The notes below the pieces were generated by a model. It was not told the origin of the DNA. It did not search any database and saw only the letters and a program-made list of their open reading frames with translations. The position numbers and the translations under genes are program-made. From Sva-07 sp963774765 (GTDB lineage: Bacteria > Actinomycetota > Acidimicrobiia > Acidimicrobiales > Ilumatobacteraceae), in contig CAVZGP010000030.1 in the NCBI GenBank assembly GCA_963774765.1, positions 62,001-126,000 on the forward strand: a stretch of DNA of 64,000 nucleotides, read 5' to 3'. Numbering within the stretch: the first letter of the stretch is position 1; each line of letters opens with the position of its first letter. This document shows positions 43,120-53,027 of this stretch, in pieces.

Positions 43120-44493
43120 ATGTCCGTGACCGACTCGACGCACACGTCCGAGCTCGCGGCAAGGGCCAAGGAGATCACCGAGCGCGAGCTGGTGACCTAC
43201 TCCGAGCGAACCCAGGGATCCCAGAAGGCCACCGAGCGAGCCCGCAAAGTGCTCCCGGCCGGAGTCCCCTCCAGTTTCCAGGCGTACGACCCCCATCCGA
43301 TCGTCGTCAAGCACGCCGCCGGTGCGCACATGATCGACGTCGACGACAACGAATACGTCGACTACGACATGGGGTTCGGCGCGCTGTTCGCCGGCCACAT
43401 GCATCCCGCAGTCCGCCAGGCCGTCGAGGCGCAGTTCGACCACGGCACGCTGTACGTCACGCCGTGCGAACTCGATGCCGAGGTCGCCGAGCTGCTCGGC
43501 GACCGCTATGGGTTCCCGATGTGGCGGCCGACCAACTCGGGTACCGAGGCGACGATGGATGCGATCCGTCTGGCCCGCGGCGTCACCAAGCGCGAGAAGC
43601 TCGTCAAGGTCGAAGGCGGCTATCACGGCCACCACGACGAGGTGATGATCTCGAACAAGCCGGCCATCGCGGCCGCGGGTCCCGCCGATGCGCCGTACTC
43701 GATCCCGCAGTCCGGCGGTATCACCCAGGGCACGATCGACGACGTCATCGTGATCCCGTTCAACGATGCTCCGGCCCTCGATCGGGCGCTCGCCAGCCGC
43801 GAGGTCGCCTGCTTCATCGTCGAGCCGGTGATGGAGAACATCGGGATCTGCCTGCCAGAGCCCGGCTACCTCGAAGCGGTTCGTGAGATCTGCGACGAGT
43901 ACGGCACGCTGTTGATCTTCGACGAGGTCAAGACCGGCCTGACCGCCGGCTTCGGCGGTGCGACGAAGAAGTTCGGCGTCACGCCGGACCTCGTCACGCT
44001 CGCCAAGTCGATCGGTGGCGGGTTCCCGGTGGGTGCGTTCGGTGGCAAGGCCGAGTACATGAACCTGATCACCACCGGCGAGGTTCTGCACCTCGGCACC
44101 TACAACGGCAATCCGCTGGTGATGGCTGCTGCGAAGGCGACGCTCACCGAGGCGTGCACCCGCGAGAACATCGAGGCGGCGATCGCACTCAATCATCGCC
44201 TGGTCGAGGCGTGCCAGAAGATCATCGACGACGCCGGGCTGCCCGCCCACACCGTCGAGTTCGGCGCCAAGGGCTGCATCACCTGGTCGAAGGACCCGGT
44301 GCGCAACTACCGCGACTACAAGGCCACCGACTTCGACCTCGCGTTCGCGCAGTGGATGCACGGCATCAACCGCGGCATCCTGCTGCCACCGGGCCTCGAC
44401 GAGCAGTGGTTGATCTCGGTGATGCACACCGAGGCCGATGCCATGCGCTACGCCGACGTGTTCGCCGAGTTCGTCGCCGAACTGACCGCCTGA
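43120..44493 (+). CDS. Class III aminotransferase, glutamate-1-semialdehyde aminotransferase-like (second)
   Basis: A 457-residue PLP enzyme: VLPAGVPSSFQAYDPHP, RPTNSGTEATMDAIRLARG, GGYHGHHDEVM, LLIFDEVKTGLTAGFGG, LVTLAKSIGGGFPVGAFGG with the PLP Lys, GTYNGNPLVMAAAKATL. It resembles GSA aminomutase in layout but lies beside a hydroxyacid dehydrogenase, which suggests amino-acid or keto-acid catabolism rather than heme synthesis (inference). SD AGGAAGTGA precedes ATG 43120. It shares only the family fold with the gene at 12059. Confidence 0.85.
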   Translation: MSVTDSTHTSELAARAKEITERELVTYSERTQGSQKATERARKVLPAGVPSSFQAYDPHPIVVKHAAGAHMIDVDDNEYVDYDMGFGALFAGHMHPAVRQAVEAQFDHGTLYVTPCELDAEVAELLGDRYGFPMWRPTNSGTEATMDAIRLARGVTKREKLVKVEGGYHGHHDEVMISNKPAIAAAGPADAPYSIPQSGGITQGTIDDVIVIPFNDAPALDRALASREVACFIVEPVMENIGICLPEPGYLEAVREICDEYGTLLIFDEVKTGLTAGFGGATKKFGVTPDLVTLAKSIGGGFPVGAFGGKAEYMNLITTGEVLHLGTYNGNPLVMAAAKATLTEACTRENIEAAIALNHRLVEACQKIIDDAGLPAHTVEFGAKGCITWSKDPVRNYRDYKATDFDLAFAQWMHGINRGILLPPGLDEQWLISVMHTEADAMRYADVFAEFVAELTA

Positions 44494-44514
44494 CGATCGG
44501 GGAGACTGGTCGGC

Positions 44515-45465
44515 ATGGCTCTGTTCTGCACCGACACGTTCGCCGGCGCGTACACCGCGGAGATCGCCACGGCGGCGCCTGATCTCGACCTGATCGTGCT
44601 CCGCGACGGGGAGGAGATCTCACCGTCCGACATCGAACGCATCACGGTGGCGTTCTTCTCGAACGACGCCTGGCCCGATCGCGCGTCACGGTTCTTCAAG
44701 GTGGCGTTGGCGGCCCCGAACATCGAGTGGTTCCACTCGATGTCGGCCGGCGTCGACAGTCCGGTGTTCTCGATGTTCCTCGACCGTGGCGCCCGCCTGA
44801 CCACGTCGTCGGGCGCCAGCGCGCCGCCGATCGCGGGCACGGTGATGCTCTATCTGCTGGCGCTCAGCCGTGGCCTGCCGCGATGGCTGCAGGCGCAGGC
44901 CGAGCACGACTGGTCACCCGCACTGTTCCGTGACCTCGAAGGCCAACGCCTCGTCGTGGTCGGGTACGGTCCGATCGGTCAGGAGGTCGTGCGACTGGCG
45001 ACTGCCTTTCGGATGGATCCGGTCGTGGTGCGTCGGTCGGCTCGGGGCGACGAGACGTGTCCCGTCCGTCCGCTCTCGGAACTCACCGCAGCAGTTCGCG
45101 ACGCCGATGCGGTGGTGATCGCGCTCCCGCTCGCTCCCGAGACCCGCGGGATCATCAGCGCCGACGTGATCGCCTCGATGCCGTCGCGAGCGATGTTCGT
45201 GAACGTGGGGCGCGGTGAGCTCGTCGATCAGGCGGCACTCACCGATGCGTTGACGGCGGGCCGTCTGAGCGGAGCTGGCCTCGACGTGTTCGATCCCGAA
45301 CCGCTCCCGCCCGACGATGCGCTGTGGGATCTTCCCAACGTGATCATCAGCCCCCACAACTCGGGGTCGAGCGACGCCACCACGGCCCGCGTGGCGAAGA
45401 TCTTCCTCGACAACCTCGCCCGATTCGTGCGTGGCGATCCGTTGCGTAATGAGGTCACACGGTAG
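44515..45465 (+). CDS. D-isomer-specific 2-hydroxyacid dehydrogenase
   Basis: A 316-residue NAD(P)-dependent dehydrogenase. Cofactor fold VVVGYGPIGQEVVRLATAF, catalytic Arg in FVNVGRGELVDQAAL, Glu in GLDVFDPEPLPPDDALWDLPN and His in ISPHNSGSS are in the usual order. It reduces a 2-keto acid to the D-hydroxy acid or the reverse. It begins 22 bp after the aminotransferase stop, so the pair could be one operon: transamination, then reduction of the keto acid (inference). Confidence 0.87.
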   Translation: MALFCTDTFAGAYTAEIATAAPDLDLIVLRDGEEISPSDIERITVAFFSNDAWPDRASRFFKVALAAPNIEWFHSMSAGVDSPVFSMFLDRGARLTTSSGASAPPIAGTVMLYLLALSRGLPRWLQAQAEHDWSPALFRDLEGQRLVVVGYGPIGQEVVRLATAFRMDPVVVRRSARGDETCPVRPLSELTAAVRDADAVVIALPLAPETRGIISADVIASMPSRAMFVNVGRGELVDQAALTDALTAGRLSGAGLDVFDPEPLPPDDALWDLPNVIISPHNSGSSDATTARVAKIFLDNLARFVRGDPLRNEVTR

Positions 45466-45543
45466 GCCGCATCAGGTGGCCGTGACCGCTACCGTGTGCC
45501 CTCCTATGGACACGAAACGGGACAACTCGTCGAGGTCGATCTG

Positions 45544-46440
45544 ATGGAGGTGTGGCTCACACTTGCCGGGATCGTCGTGTTGCTGGTCATCACGGGGATC
45601 GTCCTGCTCGAGACGTCGGTCATCATCGATCCCGGCACGATTGCGCTGCTGCTCAAGCGAGGCAAGGCCACCGATCGCGCCCTGCCGCCGGGCCGACACT
45701 TCATGCAACCGTGGCGCAAGGCGGTCGTCCAGATCTATCCCTCGCGTGAGCTGTCGCTCGTTGCCGGCGGACGGGCGATCGGTGATCCTCGCGTCGAGTA
45801 CTTCGACGACCCGCTCCGGCTCCATCTCGGCGACAAGGCGTTCGCTCAGGTCAGCTACACGCTTCGATGCCAACTCGACACGGGCAAGCTCAGAGACGTC
45901 CACGAGCAGTTCGGCCCCGAAGGGCTCTGGGCAGCGCTTCGCGACATCACGCGCAGCGCCATCCTCACCGAGGTTGGCACTGGGGACCTCTCGGTCGACG
46001 ATGTGTACGGCACTGGGTTCACCGAACTCGAACAACGACTCACCGCCGCGCTCCGTGCGGCGCTCGGCGAGGCAGGATTCGACCTCAAGATGTTCACACT
46101 GCGCGAGGTCGACCTCGGTGAGACCGGCGAGGTCATCCAGTCGATCGTGCGAGCCGAGACCGAACTCGAACGCGAGAACGCCTTCGCCAAGGTGCGACGG
46201 GCCCGCCTCGAGAACGATGCCGCGGTCAGTTCGCTGCTCGACGGCATCGACGGTGACGTGTTGCTGCGCTACCGCCAGATCGAGTCGTGGCGCGACATCC
46301 TGCATCGCTGGGACGGCGACCAGCCGATCCCATCAGCGCTCACGGTGCCCCTGACGGCTGGCCCGATGAGCACGGCATCGTCCGACACCCACGTCATCGA
46401 CGCCGAGGAAACAGCGGACGACCTGTCCGAACAGCAATGA
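45544..46440 (+). CDS. SPFH/Band 7 (slipin-like) membrane protein
   Basis: A 298-residue protein: one N-terminal TM helix (VWLTLAGIVVLLVITGIVLL), then a Band 7 domain (VIIDPGTIALLLKRGKATDRALPPGRHFMQP through AQVSYTLRCQLDTGKLRDVHEQFG and ALGEAGFDLKMFTLREVDLGE), then an acidic C-terminal helix. Such proteins oligomerise on membranes and scaffold microdomains. A GTG at 45496 is an alternative start. It overlaps the next gene by 4 bp, so the two products probably work together. Confidence 0.75.
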   Translation: MEVWLTLAGIVVLLVITGIVLLETSVIIDPGTIALLLKRGKATDRALPPGRHFMQPWRKAVVQIYPSRELSLVAGGRAIGDPRVEYFDDPLRLHLGDKAFAQVSYTLRCQLDTGKLRDVHEQFGPEGLWAALRDITRSAILTEVGTGDLSVDDVYGTGFTELEQRLTAALRAALGEAGFDLKMFTLREVDLGETGEVIQSIVRAETELERENAFAKVRRARLENDAAVSSLLDGIDGDVLLRYRQIESWRDILHRWDGDQPIPSALTVPLTAGPMSTASSDTHVIDAEETADDLSEQQ

Positions 46441-47111
46441 CCAGCTCACCGTGGTCCAATGATTCGTCGTCCGGGTCGAAGCGTTCGGGCGGGTCGCGTT
46501 CGCAACCCGGGCGGTTGATCGAGATCATCACCGTCGTGCTGCTGGCGGTGGCCACCGTCGGTTCCGCATGGTCGGCCTACCAGGTCTCGAAGTGGAACGG
46601 CGTCGAAACCGACGAGGCCCGCGCCTCGGCGGTGTTGCGGATCGAGTCGTCACGCGAATACGCGCTGGCCACCCAGAAGGTCTCCTACGACGCGGCCACC
46701 GTGGCTCAGTACGCCGCGGCGGTCGCCGACGAGAACCAGGACCTGCAGGACTTCCTGCGCGCGACGCTCGTCCGGCCCGGCTTCGTTCCGATCTTCGAGA
46801 GCTGGGAAGCGCAGCTTGCCGCCGGGCAGACCCCGACCAACCTGCTCGCCGACGACGAGTATCTGGGCGAGCTCTTCGCGGCGTCCGATGCCTTGGACGC
46901 CGAGGCCGGCGCGGCGAGTGTGCGTGGCGAGGAAGCCGGCGCGACCGGCGACGACTACATCCAGCTCACGCTGTTCTTCGCGAGCGCGCTCTTCTTTGCC
47001 GGTATCACCGCGTCGTTCAGCAACCGACTCCCGAGGATCGCGTTGCTCATGGCATCGGCGGTCATCCTCGCCTTCGCCGGCGTCCTGCTCGGCGGCTACC
47101 CCATCGCCTGA
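46437..47111 (+). CDS. Three-TM membrane protein of unknown function, partner of the SPFH gene
   Basis: A 224-residue protein: Ser/Gly-rich cytoplasmic start, TM helix IIEIITVVLLAVATVGSAWSAYQVSKW, a long Ala/Glu-rich soluble region (about residues 55-170) likely helical and outside the membrane, then two TM helices (FFASALFFAGITASF and IALLMASAVILAFAGVLLGG). The layout resembles DUF4337-like small membrane proteins (tentative). Co-translated with the SPFH protein through an ATGA overlap. Ends at a terminator hairpin shared with cydDC. Confidence 0.65.
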   Translation: MTSSPWSNDSSSGSKRSGGSRSQPGRLIEIITVVLLAVATVGSAWSAYQVSKWNGVETDEARASAVLRIESSREYALATQKVSYDAATVAQYAAAVADENQDLQDFLRATLVRPGFVPIFESWEAQLAAGQTPTNLLADDEYLGELFAASDALDAEAGAASVRGEEAGATGDDYIQLTLFFASALFFAGITASFSNRLPRIALLMASAVILAFAGVLLGGYPIA

Positions 47112-47113
47112 CG

Positions 47114-47131
47114 CGCCACCTTCAGGTGGCG
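47114..47131. terminator. Hairpin between convergent genes, overlapping the cydDC stop
   Basis: CGCCACC-TTCA-GGTGGCG forms a 7-bp stem with a tetraloop. The loop holds the stop codon of cydDC (TCA, 47122-47124), and the right arm encodes its last residues. The membrane-protein gene stops 2 bp before the left arm. A bidirectional terminator is likely. Confidence 0.6.
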
Positions 47132-50100
47132 TGGCCGAGCAGGATCGTGGTGCGTTCCGCGCAGCGGTCGAGGACGGTGTCGAGCACGTGTTCCGCGGTC
47201 TCGACATCGAGGTTGGCGGTGGGTTCGTCGAGGACGACGACGTCACGATCGGCCAGCAGGACTCGTGCGAGCGCGAGGCGTTGGGCCTCCCCGCCGCTCA
47301 TCTTCGAGCCACCTCGACCGAGTTGGCTGTCGAGTCCGGTGGGGAGTGTGGCGAGCCACGGCTCGAGCCGAACCGCGCGCAGTGCATCGTGGAGGTCGTC
47401 GTCGCTCGCCGCGGGATCGGCGATGCGCAGGTTCTCGCGCACGTTCGAGTCGGCGATCCACGGCAGTTGCTGGATCCACGTGACCCGTTGCCTCACCTGC
47501 TCGCCGGTGGATTCGTCCACCCGGGTGTCGTCGAGGCGGTACACACCCGAGTTCGGGCTCAAGAAATCGACGAGCACGGCTGCGAGGGTCGACTTGCCGG
47601 CACCACTCGGGCCACTCACGTGTGCATGTGTCCCAGGGGTGAGCTGCAGTGACACCGTCGCCAGCGAGTCGACGTCGGCGTTCGGCCAGCGGGCGGTCAC
47701 CGAGTCGAGCGAGACCCTCGGTCGCTCCGCGACCGGTCGCGGGGCTGTCGGAGCTGTGACCGGATCCGGTGTGTCGAGCACAGCCACGACCCGCTGTGCC
47801 GCGCCGGCGATGCTGGGCACCGTCGCCGCCGACTCGTTCACGGTTCCAACCAGTTCGACGATCGCGAGCGGCCACAACACCAGTACGCCGATCACCGGCG
47901 CCGACAGCTGGCTGCCCGTTGTCGCGAGCAGGGCCAGGCAGACCGTGCTCGTCAACAGCGGAGCAGCGGCGATCACGGCGCCGGTGAGCATCCGCGTACG
48001 TGCGCGACGGTGCTCGAGTTCGTCGATCCGGGTTCCGGCGCCGTCGACCTCGCGACGCGCCGACGACAGGGTCCGGTTCGCCCAGAGGTGCTCGAGGCCC
48101 TCGGTGACGGCGAGCACCCGATCACCGAACGCGGCGCGGGCGTCGTTGAGCGCGGGGCCGATGACCGTTTCGCGGCGGACCGCCAGCACCGGGAGCAGCC
48201 CGCCGATCAGCGTGAGCGACACCAGCAGGACGAGGCCGGCGGACACGTCGAGCAGCAGGGTGATCACCAACGCCCCGAGCGCCGTCGCGGCTACCGCGAC
48301 GATCGGCCCGAGGACGCGCACGAACAGGTCGAGAAGGCGATCGATGTCGGTCACGATGCGCTGCAGCAGATCTCCCCGCTGCCAGTCGGGGATACCTGCG
48401 GGGGCGATCTCGGCGAGTCGCGCCACCACGGCGGCCCGGATCTCGGTCAACGCTCGAAGCCCGGTGTCGTGGGTGGCGAGGCGCTCGGCGTACCGGAACA
48501 GTCCCTTGCCGGTGCCGAATGCGCGCACGCCGAGGATCGCCACCGAGAGCGCGGCCAGGTCGGGCTGTTCGCTGGCGCGGACGATCAGCCAGGCGGCCGT
48601 GCCGGCGAGCCCGATCGTGCAGACCTCAGCGGCGGTACCGAGCGCGGCCGCACCGATGAACCGTCCGCGGGCGGGTCGCGCCATCGCGAGCACGCGCCGC
48701 AACGCCGAGGTCAGGCCAGCCGCGACTGGCCTGTCGGCGGTGTGATCGCGAGCCGGTCCACCGTGGTCGGTGGCACCGGGAGCGCGGAGCGCGAAGGAGG
48801 CGTCGAGTTGGCGCACCGTCGACGCTCTGGCAGGGTCCGACGATGCCGGCGGATCGTCGGTCGCGAGCTCCAGCACCCGGTTCGCCGCCGTGCGGCATCT
48901 CGAATCGTGGGTGGCGACCAAGACAGCCGCGCCGTCTTGACGCGCGAGCTCGCCGAGCGACTGCCAGACGGCATCCGCGCTGGCGGCGTCGAGGTGAGCG
49001 GTGGGTTCGTCGGCGAGGACGAATCGGGCATGACCGGTGCGCACCGCCACGAGTGCTCGTGCGACCTGCACCCGCCGCAACTGCCCGCCGGACAGCTCGT
49101 CGGCTCGTCGACCCACGACATCGGAGAGTCCGACGTCGGCGAGCGCCGCGACGACCGCCTCGTCGCGAGCCCCCGTTGCTGAGCGGACCTCGCCGATCAC
49201 GGACGTGGCCACGGGGGTGAGTCGTTGGCCGATCACCGTGAGTTGATCGGCCAACCCGGCAGGGTCGAGGTCACGGACCTCGACGTCGTTCATCGTGATC
49301 GACCCGGACCATTCGTGCAGACGGCCGCGGCAGGCGTCGATCAGCGTCGACTTGCCGATGCCGCTCGGTCCGTACACGGCAACCAGCGACCCGGGTGCAA
49401 CGTCGAGGTCGATCCCCTCGAGGACCAGCCGCCCGCCTCGTCGCAGTGCCACGTCGCGGACGGCCAGGGTTCCCACCGTCGGCACCGCGCGGTCGCCGGA
49501 CGGCAGCGTCGGCCGCGCGACCAGGTCGTGGAGGTCATCGGACGCATCCAGCCCTGATTGGGCCGCGTGGAAGCTCGCCCCGACCCGGCGCAGCGGCAGG
49601 TAGCACTCGGGCGCCAGCAGGAGGACGACCAATGCCGTGTCGAGCCGCAGGGCGCCTCCGGCAAGCCGGAGGCCGATCTCGACGGCGATCAGCGCCACCG
49701 ACAACGTGGCGATCAGCTCCAACGCCAGCGCCGACAGGAACGCGATCCGCAGGGCGCCCATCGTGGTCTCCCGGTACTGCTCGGAGACCTCATGCACCGA
49801 GTCGCGCTGTGCTTGGGCCCGACCGAACAGGCGCAGGGTCGGGAGCCCCTCGATGACATCGAGGAAGTGGCCGCCGAGGCGTTGGAGCACCGCCCATTGG
49901 CGCGCCGTGCGGCGTTCGGTCATGCGGCCGATCAACACCATGAACATCGGGATCAGTGGCACGGTCAGCGCGATCAGGACTGCGGACAGCAGGTCGGCGA
50001 ACAAGATCCGCGCCCCGGCCACGAGAGGGACGGCCACGGCCAGCATCAGGGCTGGGAGGAACTGGCGGACGTACGGTTCGAGCTGGTCGACTCCGGCGGT

Positions 50101-50478
50101 CACGATGGTCGCCTCGCGGCTGGCGAGTCCACCAGTCGACCGGTCGGCGTCGTGAGTGGCGTGATCGAGCACGACGGTGCGCACGTCGCGGCGCACGGCG
50201 CTCATCGCGCGGGCCGCCGACCACTCGGTGATCGCCGCAGCGGTGGCGCGGGTGGCGGCGACCGAGCCGAGCACGACGACCATCGCGGTGAGACCGCTGG
50301 TGATCTCCCCGTCGGTGACGAGGTCGGTGAGTGCCCGGGCGAGGGCTTCGGCCTGCACGACCACCGCGATGGCCGTCACCGCAGCGACTCCGGCGGCGGC
50401 GACGAGGTGGGCGCGCAGTGCGGGGATCAGGCGGACCAGGCGGACGTCGACCGGTCCGCGCCGGTCGACATCACTCAC
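47122..50478 (-). CDS. cydDC: Fused CydDC: cytochrome bd assembly heterodimeric ABC exporter as one polypeptide
   Basis: An 1118-residue double ABC exporter. Residues about 1-545 are CydD-like: TM domain, Walker A GPSGIGKST, signature LSGGQLRRVQVARAL, Walker B FVLADEPTAHLD. Residues about 590-1118 are CydC-like: TM domain, Walker A GPSGAGKST, signature MSGGEAQRLALARVL, Walker B VVLDEPTANLD. The CydD half has Ala in VLADEP. CydDC exports thiols/heme-related redox compounds needed for cytochrome bd maturation. The GTG start overlaps the cydB stop, matching the cydA-cydB-cydDC operon. Fused CydDC is known in some Actinobacteria. Confidence 0.93.
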   Translation of the reverse strand: MSDVDRRGPVDVRLVRLIPALRAHLVAAAGVAAVTAIAVVVQAEALARALTDLVTDGEITSGLTAMVVVLGSVAATRATAAAITEWSAARAMSAVRRDVRTVVLDHATHDADRSTGGLASREATIVTAGVDQLEPYVRQFLPALMLAVAVPLVAGARILFADLLSAVLIALTVPLIPMFMVLIGRMTERRTARQWAVLQRLGGHFLDVIEGLPTLRLFGRAQAQRDSVHEVSEQYRETTMGALRIAFLSALALELIATLSVALIAVEIGLRLAGGALRLDTALVVLLLAPECYLPLRRVGASFHAAQSGLDASDDLHDLVARPTLPSGDRAVPTVGTLAVRDVALRRGGRLVLEGIDLDVAPGSLVAVYGPSGIGKSTLIDACRGRLHEWSGSITMNDVEVRDLDPAGLADQLTVIGQRLTPVATSVIGEVRSATGARDEAVVAALADVGLSDVVGRRADELSGGQLRRVQVARALVAVRTGHARFVLADEPTAHLDAASADAVWQSLGELARQDGAAVLVATHDSRCRTAANRVLELATDDPPASSDPARASTVRQLDASFALRAPGATDHGGPARDHTADRPVAAGLTSALRRVLAMARPARGRFIGAAALGTAAEVCTIGLAGTAAWLIVRASEQPDLAALSVAILGVRAFGTGKGLFRYAERLATHDTGLRALTEIRAAVVARLAEIAPAGIPDWQRGDLLQRIVTDIDRLLDLFVRVLGPIVAVAATALGALVITLLLDVSAGLVLLVSLTLIGGLLPVLAVRRETVIGPALNDARAAFGDRVLAVTEGLEHLWANRTLSSARREVDGAGTRIDELEHRRARTRMLTGAVIAAAPLLTSTVCLALLATTGSQLSAPVIGVLVLWPLAIVELVGTVNESAATVPSIAGAAQRVVAVLDTPDPVTAPTAPRPVAERPRVSLDSVTARWPNADVDSLATVSLQLTPGTHAHVSGPSGAGKSTLAAVLVDFLSPNSGVYRLDDTRVDESTGEQVRQRVTWIQQLPWIADSNVRENLRIADPAASDDDLHDALRAVRLEPWLATLPTGLDSQLGRGGSKMSGGEAQRLALARVLLADRDVVVLDEPTANLDVETAEHVLDTVLDRCAERTTILLGHAT

Positions 50479-51479
50479 CGGTGGACGATCGGGAGGTGCT
50501 GGGTGCCGATGCGCTTGCGGAACACCCAGTACGTCCAGCCCTGGTACAACAACACGACCGGAGTCATGACCAGCGCAACGATCGTCATCACCTTCAAGGT
50601 GTAGTCGGTCGAGGAGGCGTTCGTCACGGTGAGGCTGAAGGCCGGGTCGGTCGTCGAGGGCATGACGTCGGGATACAGCGAGCCGAACAGCGCCACGACC
50701 GCCATGGCGATGGCGACTCCGGTTGCCCCGAATGCGATGCCTTCACGGTGGCGACGCTCGGCGATGATGCCCACCACGAGGGTCACCGCCGCGCCCAGCA
50801 CGGGGATCCAGGTCCAACCCTTGCCCCGTGCGAGCTGATTCCAGATCAGGAATGTGCCACCGCCGACCACGGCGAACGGCCCGGCGATCTCCGCCACCCG
50901 GTGCGCCCGTTCGCGGACCTCGCCGAGCGTCTTCAGGCTGAGGAAGTTGGCTCCGTGGAGGAGGAACAGTGCAGCGGTGGTGATGCCGCCGAGCAGTCCG
51001 AAGGGGTTGAGCAGCGTGAACAGGTTGCCGGTGAAGTCGCCGCCCTCGTCGATCGGGACGCCGCGCACGATGTTGGCGAACGCCACACCCCAGAGGACCG
51101 CTGGCACCCATGAACCCACGGCGATGGCGATGTCCCAGTTGCGGCGCCAGCGAGTGCTGTCGAACTTGCCGCGGTACTCGAAGGCGACGCCGCGGAAGAT
51201 GAGCGCGAACAGGATGAGCAGCAACGGGAGGTAGAAACCGGAGAACAACGTGGCGTACCAGAACGGGAAGGCAGCGAACATCGCGCCGCCTGCGGTGAGC
51301 AGCCACACCTCGTTGCCGTCCCACACGGGCCCGATCGTGTTGATCATCACGCGACGGTCGGCGTCGGTGCGTCCGATCGGGTGCAGGAGCATGCCGACGC
51401 CGAAGTCGAAGCCCTCGAGGAAGAAGTAGCCGGTCCAGAGGACGGCGATGAGGATGAACCAGAAGGTGGTGAGTTCCAT
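50475..51479 (-). CDS. cydB: Cytochrome bd ubiquinol/menaquinol oxidase subunit II
   Basis: A 334-residue membrane subunit. The N-terminal TFWFILIAVLWTGYFFLEGFDFGVGMLLHPIG is the CydB signature, and NEVWLLTAGGAMFAAFPFWYATLFSGFYLPL and GQ-less WTYWVFRKRI near the end fit the family. It completes the bd-type terminal oxidase with CydA. It starts 18 bp after the cydA stop and overlaps the cydDC start. Confidence 0.95.
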   Translation of the reverse strand: MELTTFWFILIAVLWTGYFFLEGFDFGVGMLLHPIGRTDADRRVMINTIGPVWDGNEVWLLTAGGAMFAAFPFWYATLFSGFYLPLLLILFALIFRGVAFEYRGKFDSTRWRRNWDIAIAVGSWVPAVLWGVAFANIVRGVPIDEGGDFTGNLFTLLNPFGLLGGITTAALFLLHGANFLSLKTLGEVRERAHRVAEIAGPFAVVGGGTFLIWNQLARGKGWTWIPVLGAAVTLVVGIIAERRHREGIAFGATGVAIAMAVVALFGSLYPDVMPSTTDPAFSLTVTNASSTDYTLKVMTIVALVMTPVVLLYQGWTYWVFRKRIGTQHLPIVHR

Positions 51480-51497
51480 GGGATGCTCCGCTCGTTC

Positions 51498-53027
51498 TCA
51501 GTACGCGAACACGAGTCGCTCGGACTCGTCGCCGGATCGGTCGTCGTTGTCGCCGGCTTCGCCCGGGTGGTCGTCGTGGGTGCCGTCGTCGTCATCGGGT
51601 GAGTCGTTGGCAGCGAGCAGCCCGGTCATCGCTGCATCAGGACCGGCCTGGACGTAGCGCCTGAGCAGGACGAATTCGACCACGCCGAGACCGCCGTACA
51701 CGAGGGTGAAGGCGACCATCGAGAACAGCACCATCGGCCCGCCGACGGAGCCGGACACGGCGTCGGCGGTGAGGAGGCGGACCTCCGCAATGCCCGTCGG
51801 GTTGGGCGCCACCACCCAGGGCTGGCGACCCATCTCGGTGAACAGCCAACCGAACAGGTTGCCGAGGAACGGGGTGGCGATGAGCGCGATGGCGAGACGT
51901 CCGCCCCACTTGCTCTGCGGGACCACCTTCTTGAACTTGAGGTAGATCAACGCGGCAGCGGCCACCATCACGCTGACCATGCCGATGCCGATCATCGCCC
52001 GGAAGCTCCAGTACGTGACGATCAGGTTCGGCCGGTAGTCGCCAGGCCCGAACTGTTCCTGGTACTGCGCCTGCAGATCGATCACGCCGGGAATCTCGGC
52101 GTCCCAGGTGTCGGTGGCGAGGAACGACAGCAGGCCGGGGATCACCATGGACCGCACGTCGCATTCCTGGCTCACGTCGCCGACGGCGAAGACCGAGAGC
52201 CCAGGCCCGACCTCGGTGTCGCAGAGCGCCTCGGCAGCGGCCATCTTCATCGGTTGCTGTTCGAACATCAGCCGGGTCTGGAAGTGGCCGGACAACGACA
52301 ACACGAGGCCGGCTGCGATGGTGATCCAGAGGCCGAGCCTCAATGCATGGGTGAATCCTCGGCGGTCGACGTCGCTCGGCTGCCGACGCATCAACCACCA
52401 CGCCGAGATGCCGGCGACGAACACAGCCGCGGTCAGTACCGCGCCGCTGATCACGTGTGGATAGGCGGCGAGCGTGGTGCTGTTCGTCAGCACGGCGATG
52501 ATGTCGGTCATCTCGGCGCGCCCGGTCTCGGGGTTGAAGACGACGCCGACGGGATGCTGCATCCAAGAGTTCGCGGCGATGATGAAGTACGCAGACAACC
52601 ACGTGCCGATAGCGGCTGCCCAGATGGTCGCGAGGTGGATCTTCGGGTTGAGACGGCCCCAACCGAAGATCCACAACCCGAGGAATGTGGACTCGAGGAA
52701 GAACGCGACCAGTGCCTCCATGGCGAGCGGAGCGCCGAACACGTCGCCGACGAAGCGCGAGTAGACGCTCCAGTTCATCCCGAACTGGAACTCCTGCACG
52801 ATGCCCGTGGCCACGCCCATCGCGAAGTTGATGAGGAACAACTTGCCGAAGAACTTGGTGAGACGCAGATCCGCCTCGTCACCCTTGCGGTACCACCGCG
52901 TGTGGAACCAGGCCACCAGCATCGAGAGCCCAATGGTCAGGGGCACCATGATGAAGTGGTAGAGGGTGGTGATCCCGAACTGCCAGCGTGCCAGGGGGAG
53001 AGCTTCGATCGCGAACATCATCACCAT
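51498..53027 (-). CDS. cydA: Cytochrome bd oxidase subunit I
   Basis: A 509-residue haem-bearing subunit. Key positions are recognisable: LARWQFGITTLYHFIMVPLTIGLS with the haem-d/b595 His, LVAFFLESTFLGLWIFGW with the conserved Glu, AAYPHVISGAVLTA with the b558 His, and FTEMGRQPWVVAPNPTG. The Q-loop between helices 6 and 7 is the short form. SD GAGGAG precedes ATG 53027. The C-terminal tail is highly acidic and His-rich (DSPDDDDGTHDDHPGEAGDN). It is divergent from nifJ, with 204 bp between. Confidence 0.95.
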   Translation of the reverse strand: MVMMFAIEALPLARWQFGITTLYHFIMVPLTIGLSMLVAWFHTRWYRKGDEADLRLTKFFGKLFLINFAMGVATGIVQEFQFGMNWSVYSRFVGDVFGAPLAMEALVAFFLESTFLGLWIFGWGRLNPKIHLATIWAAAIGTWLSAYFIIAANSWMQHPVGVVFNPETGRAEMTDIIAVLTNSTTLAAYPHVISGAVLTAAVFVAGISAWWLMRRQPSDVDRRGFTHALRLGLWITIAAGLVLSLSGHFQTRLMFEQQPMKMAAAEALCDTEVGPGLSVFAVGDVSQECDVRSMVIPGLLSFLATDTWDAEIPGVIDLQAQYQEQFGPGDYRPNLIVTYWSFRAMIGIGMVSVMVAAAALIYLKFKKVVPQSKWGGRLAIALIATPFLGNLFGWLFTEMGRQPWVVAPNPTGIAEVRLLTADAVSGSVGGPMVLFSMVAFTLVYGGLGVVEFVLLRRYVQAGPDAAMTGLLAANDSPDDDDGTHDDHPGEAGDNDDRSGDESERLVFAY

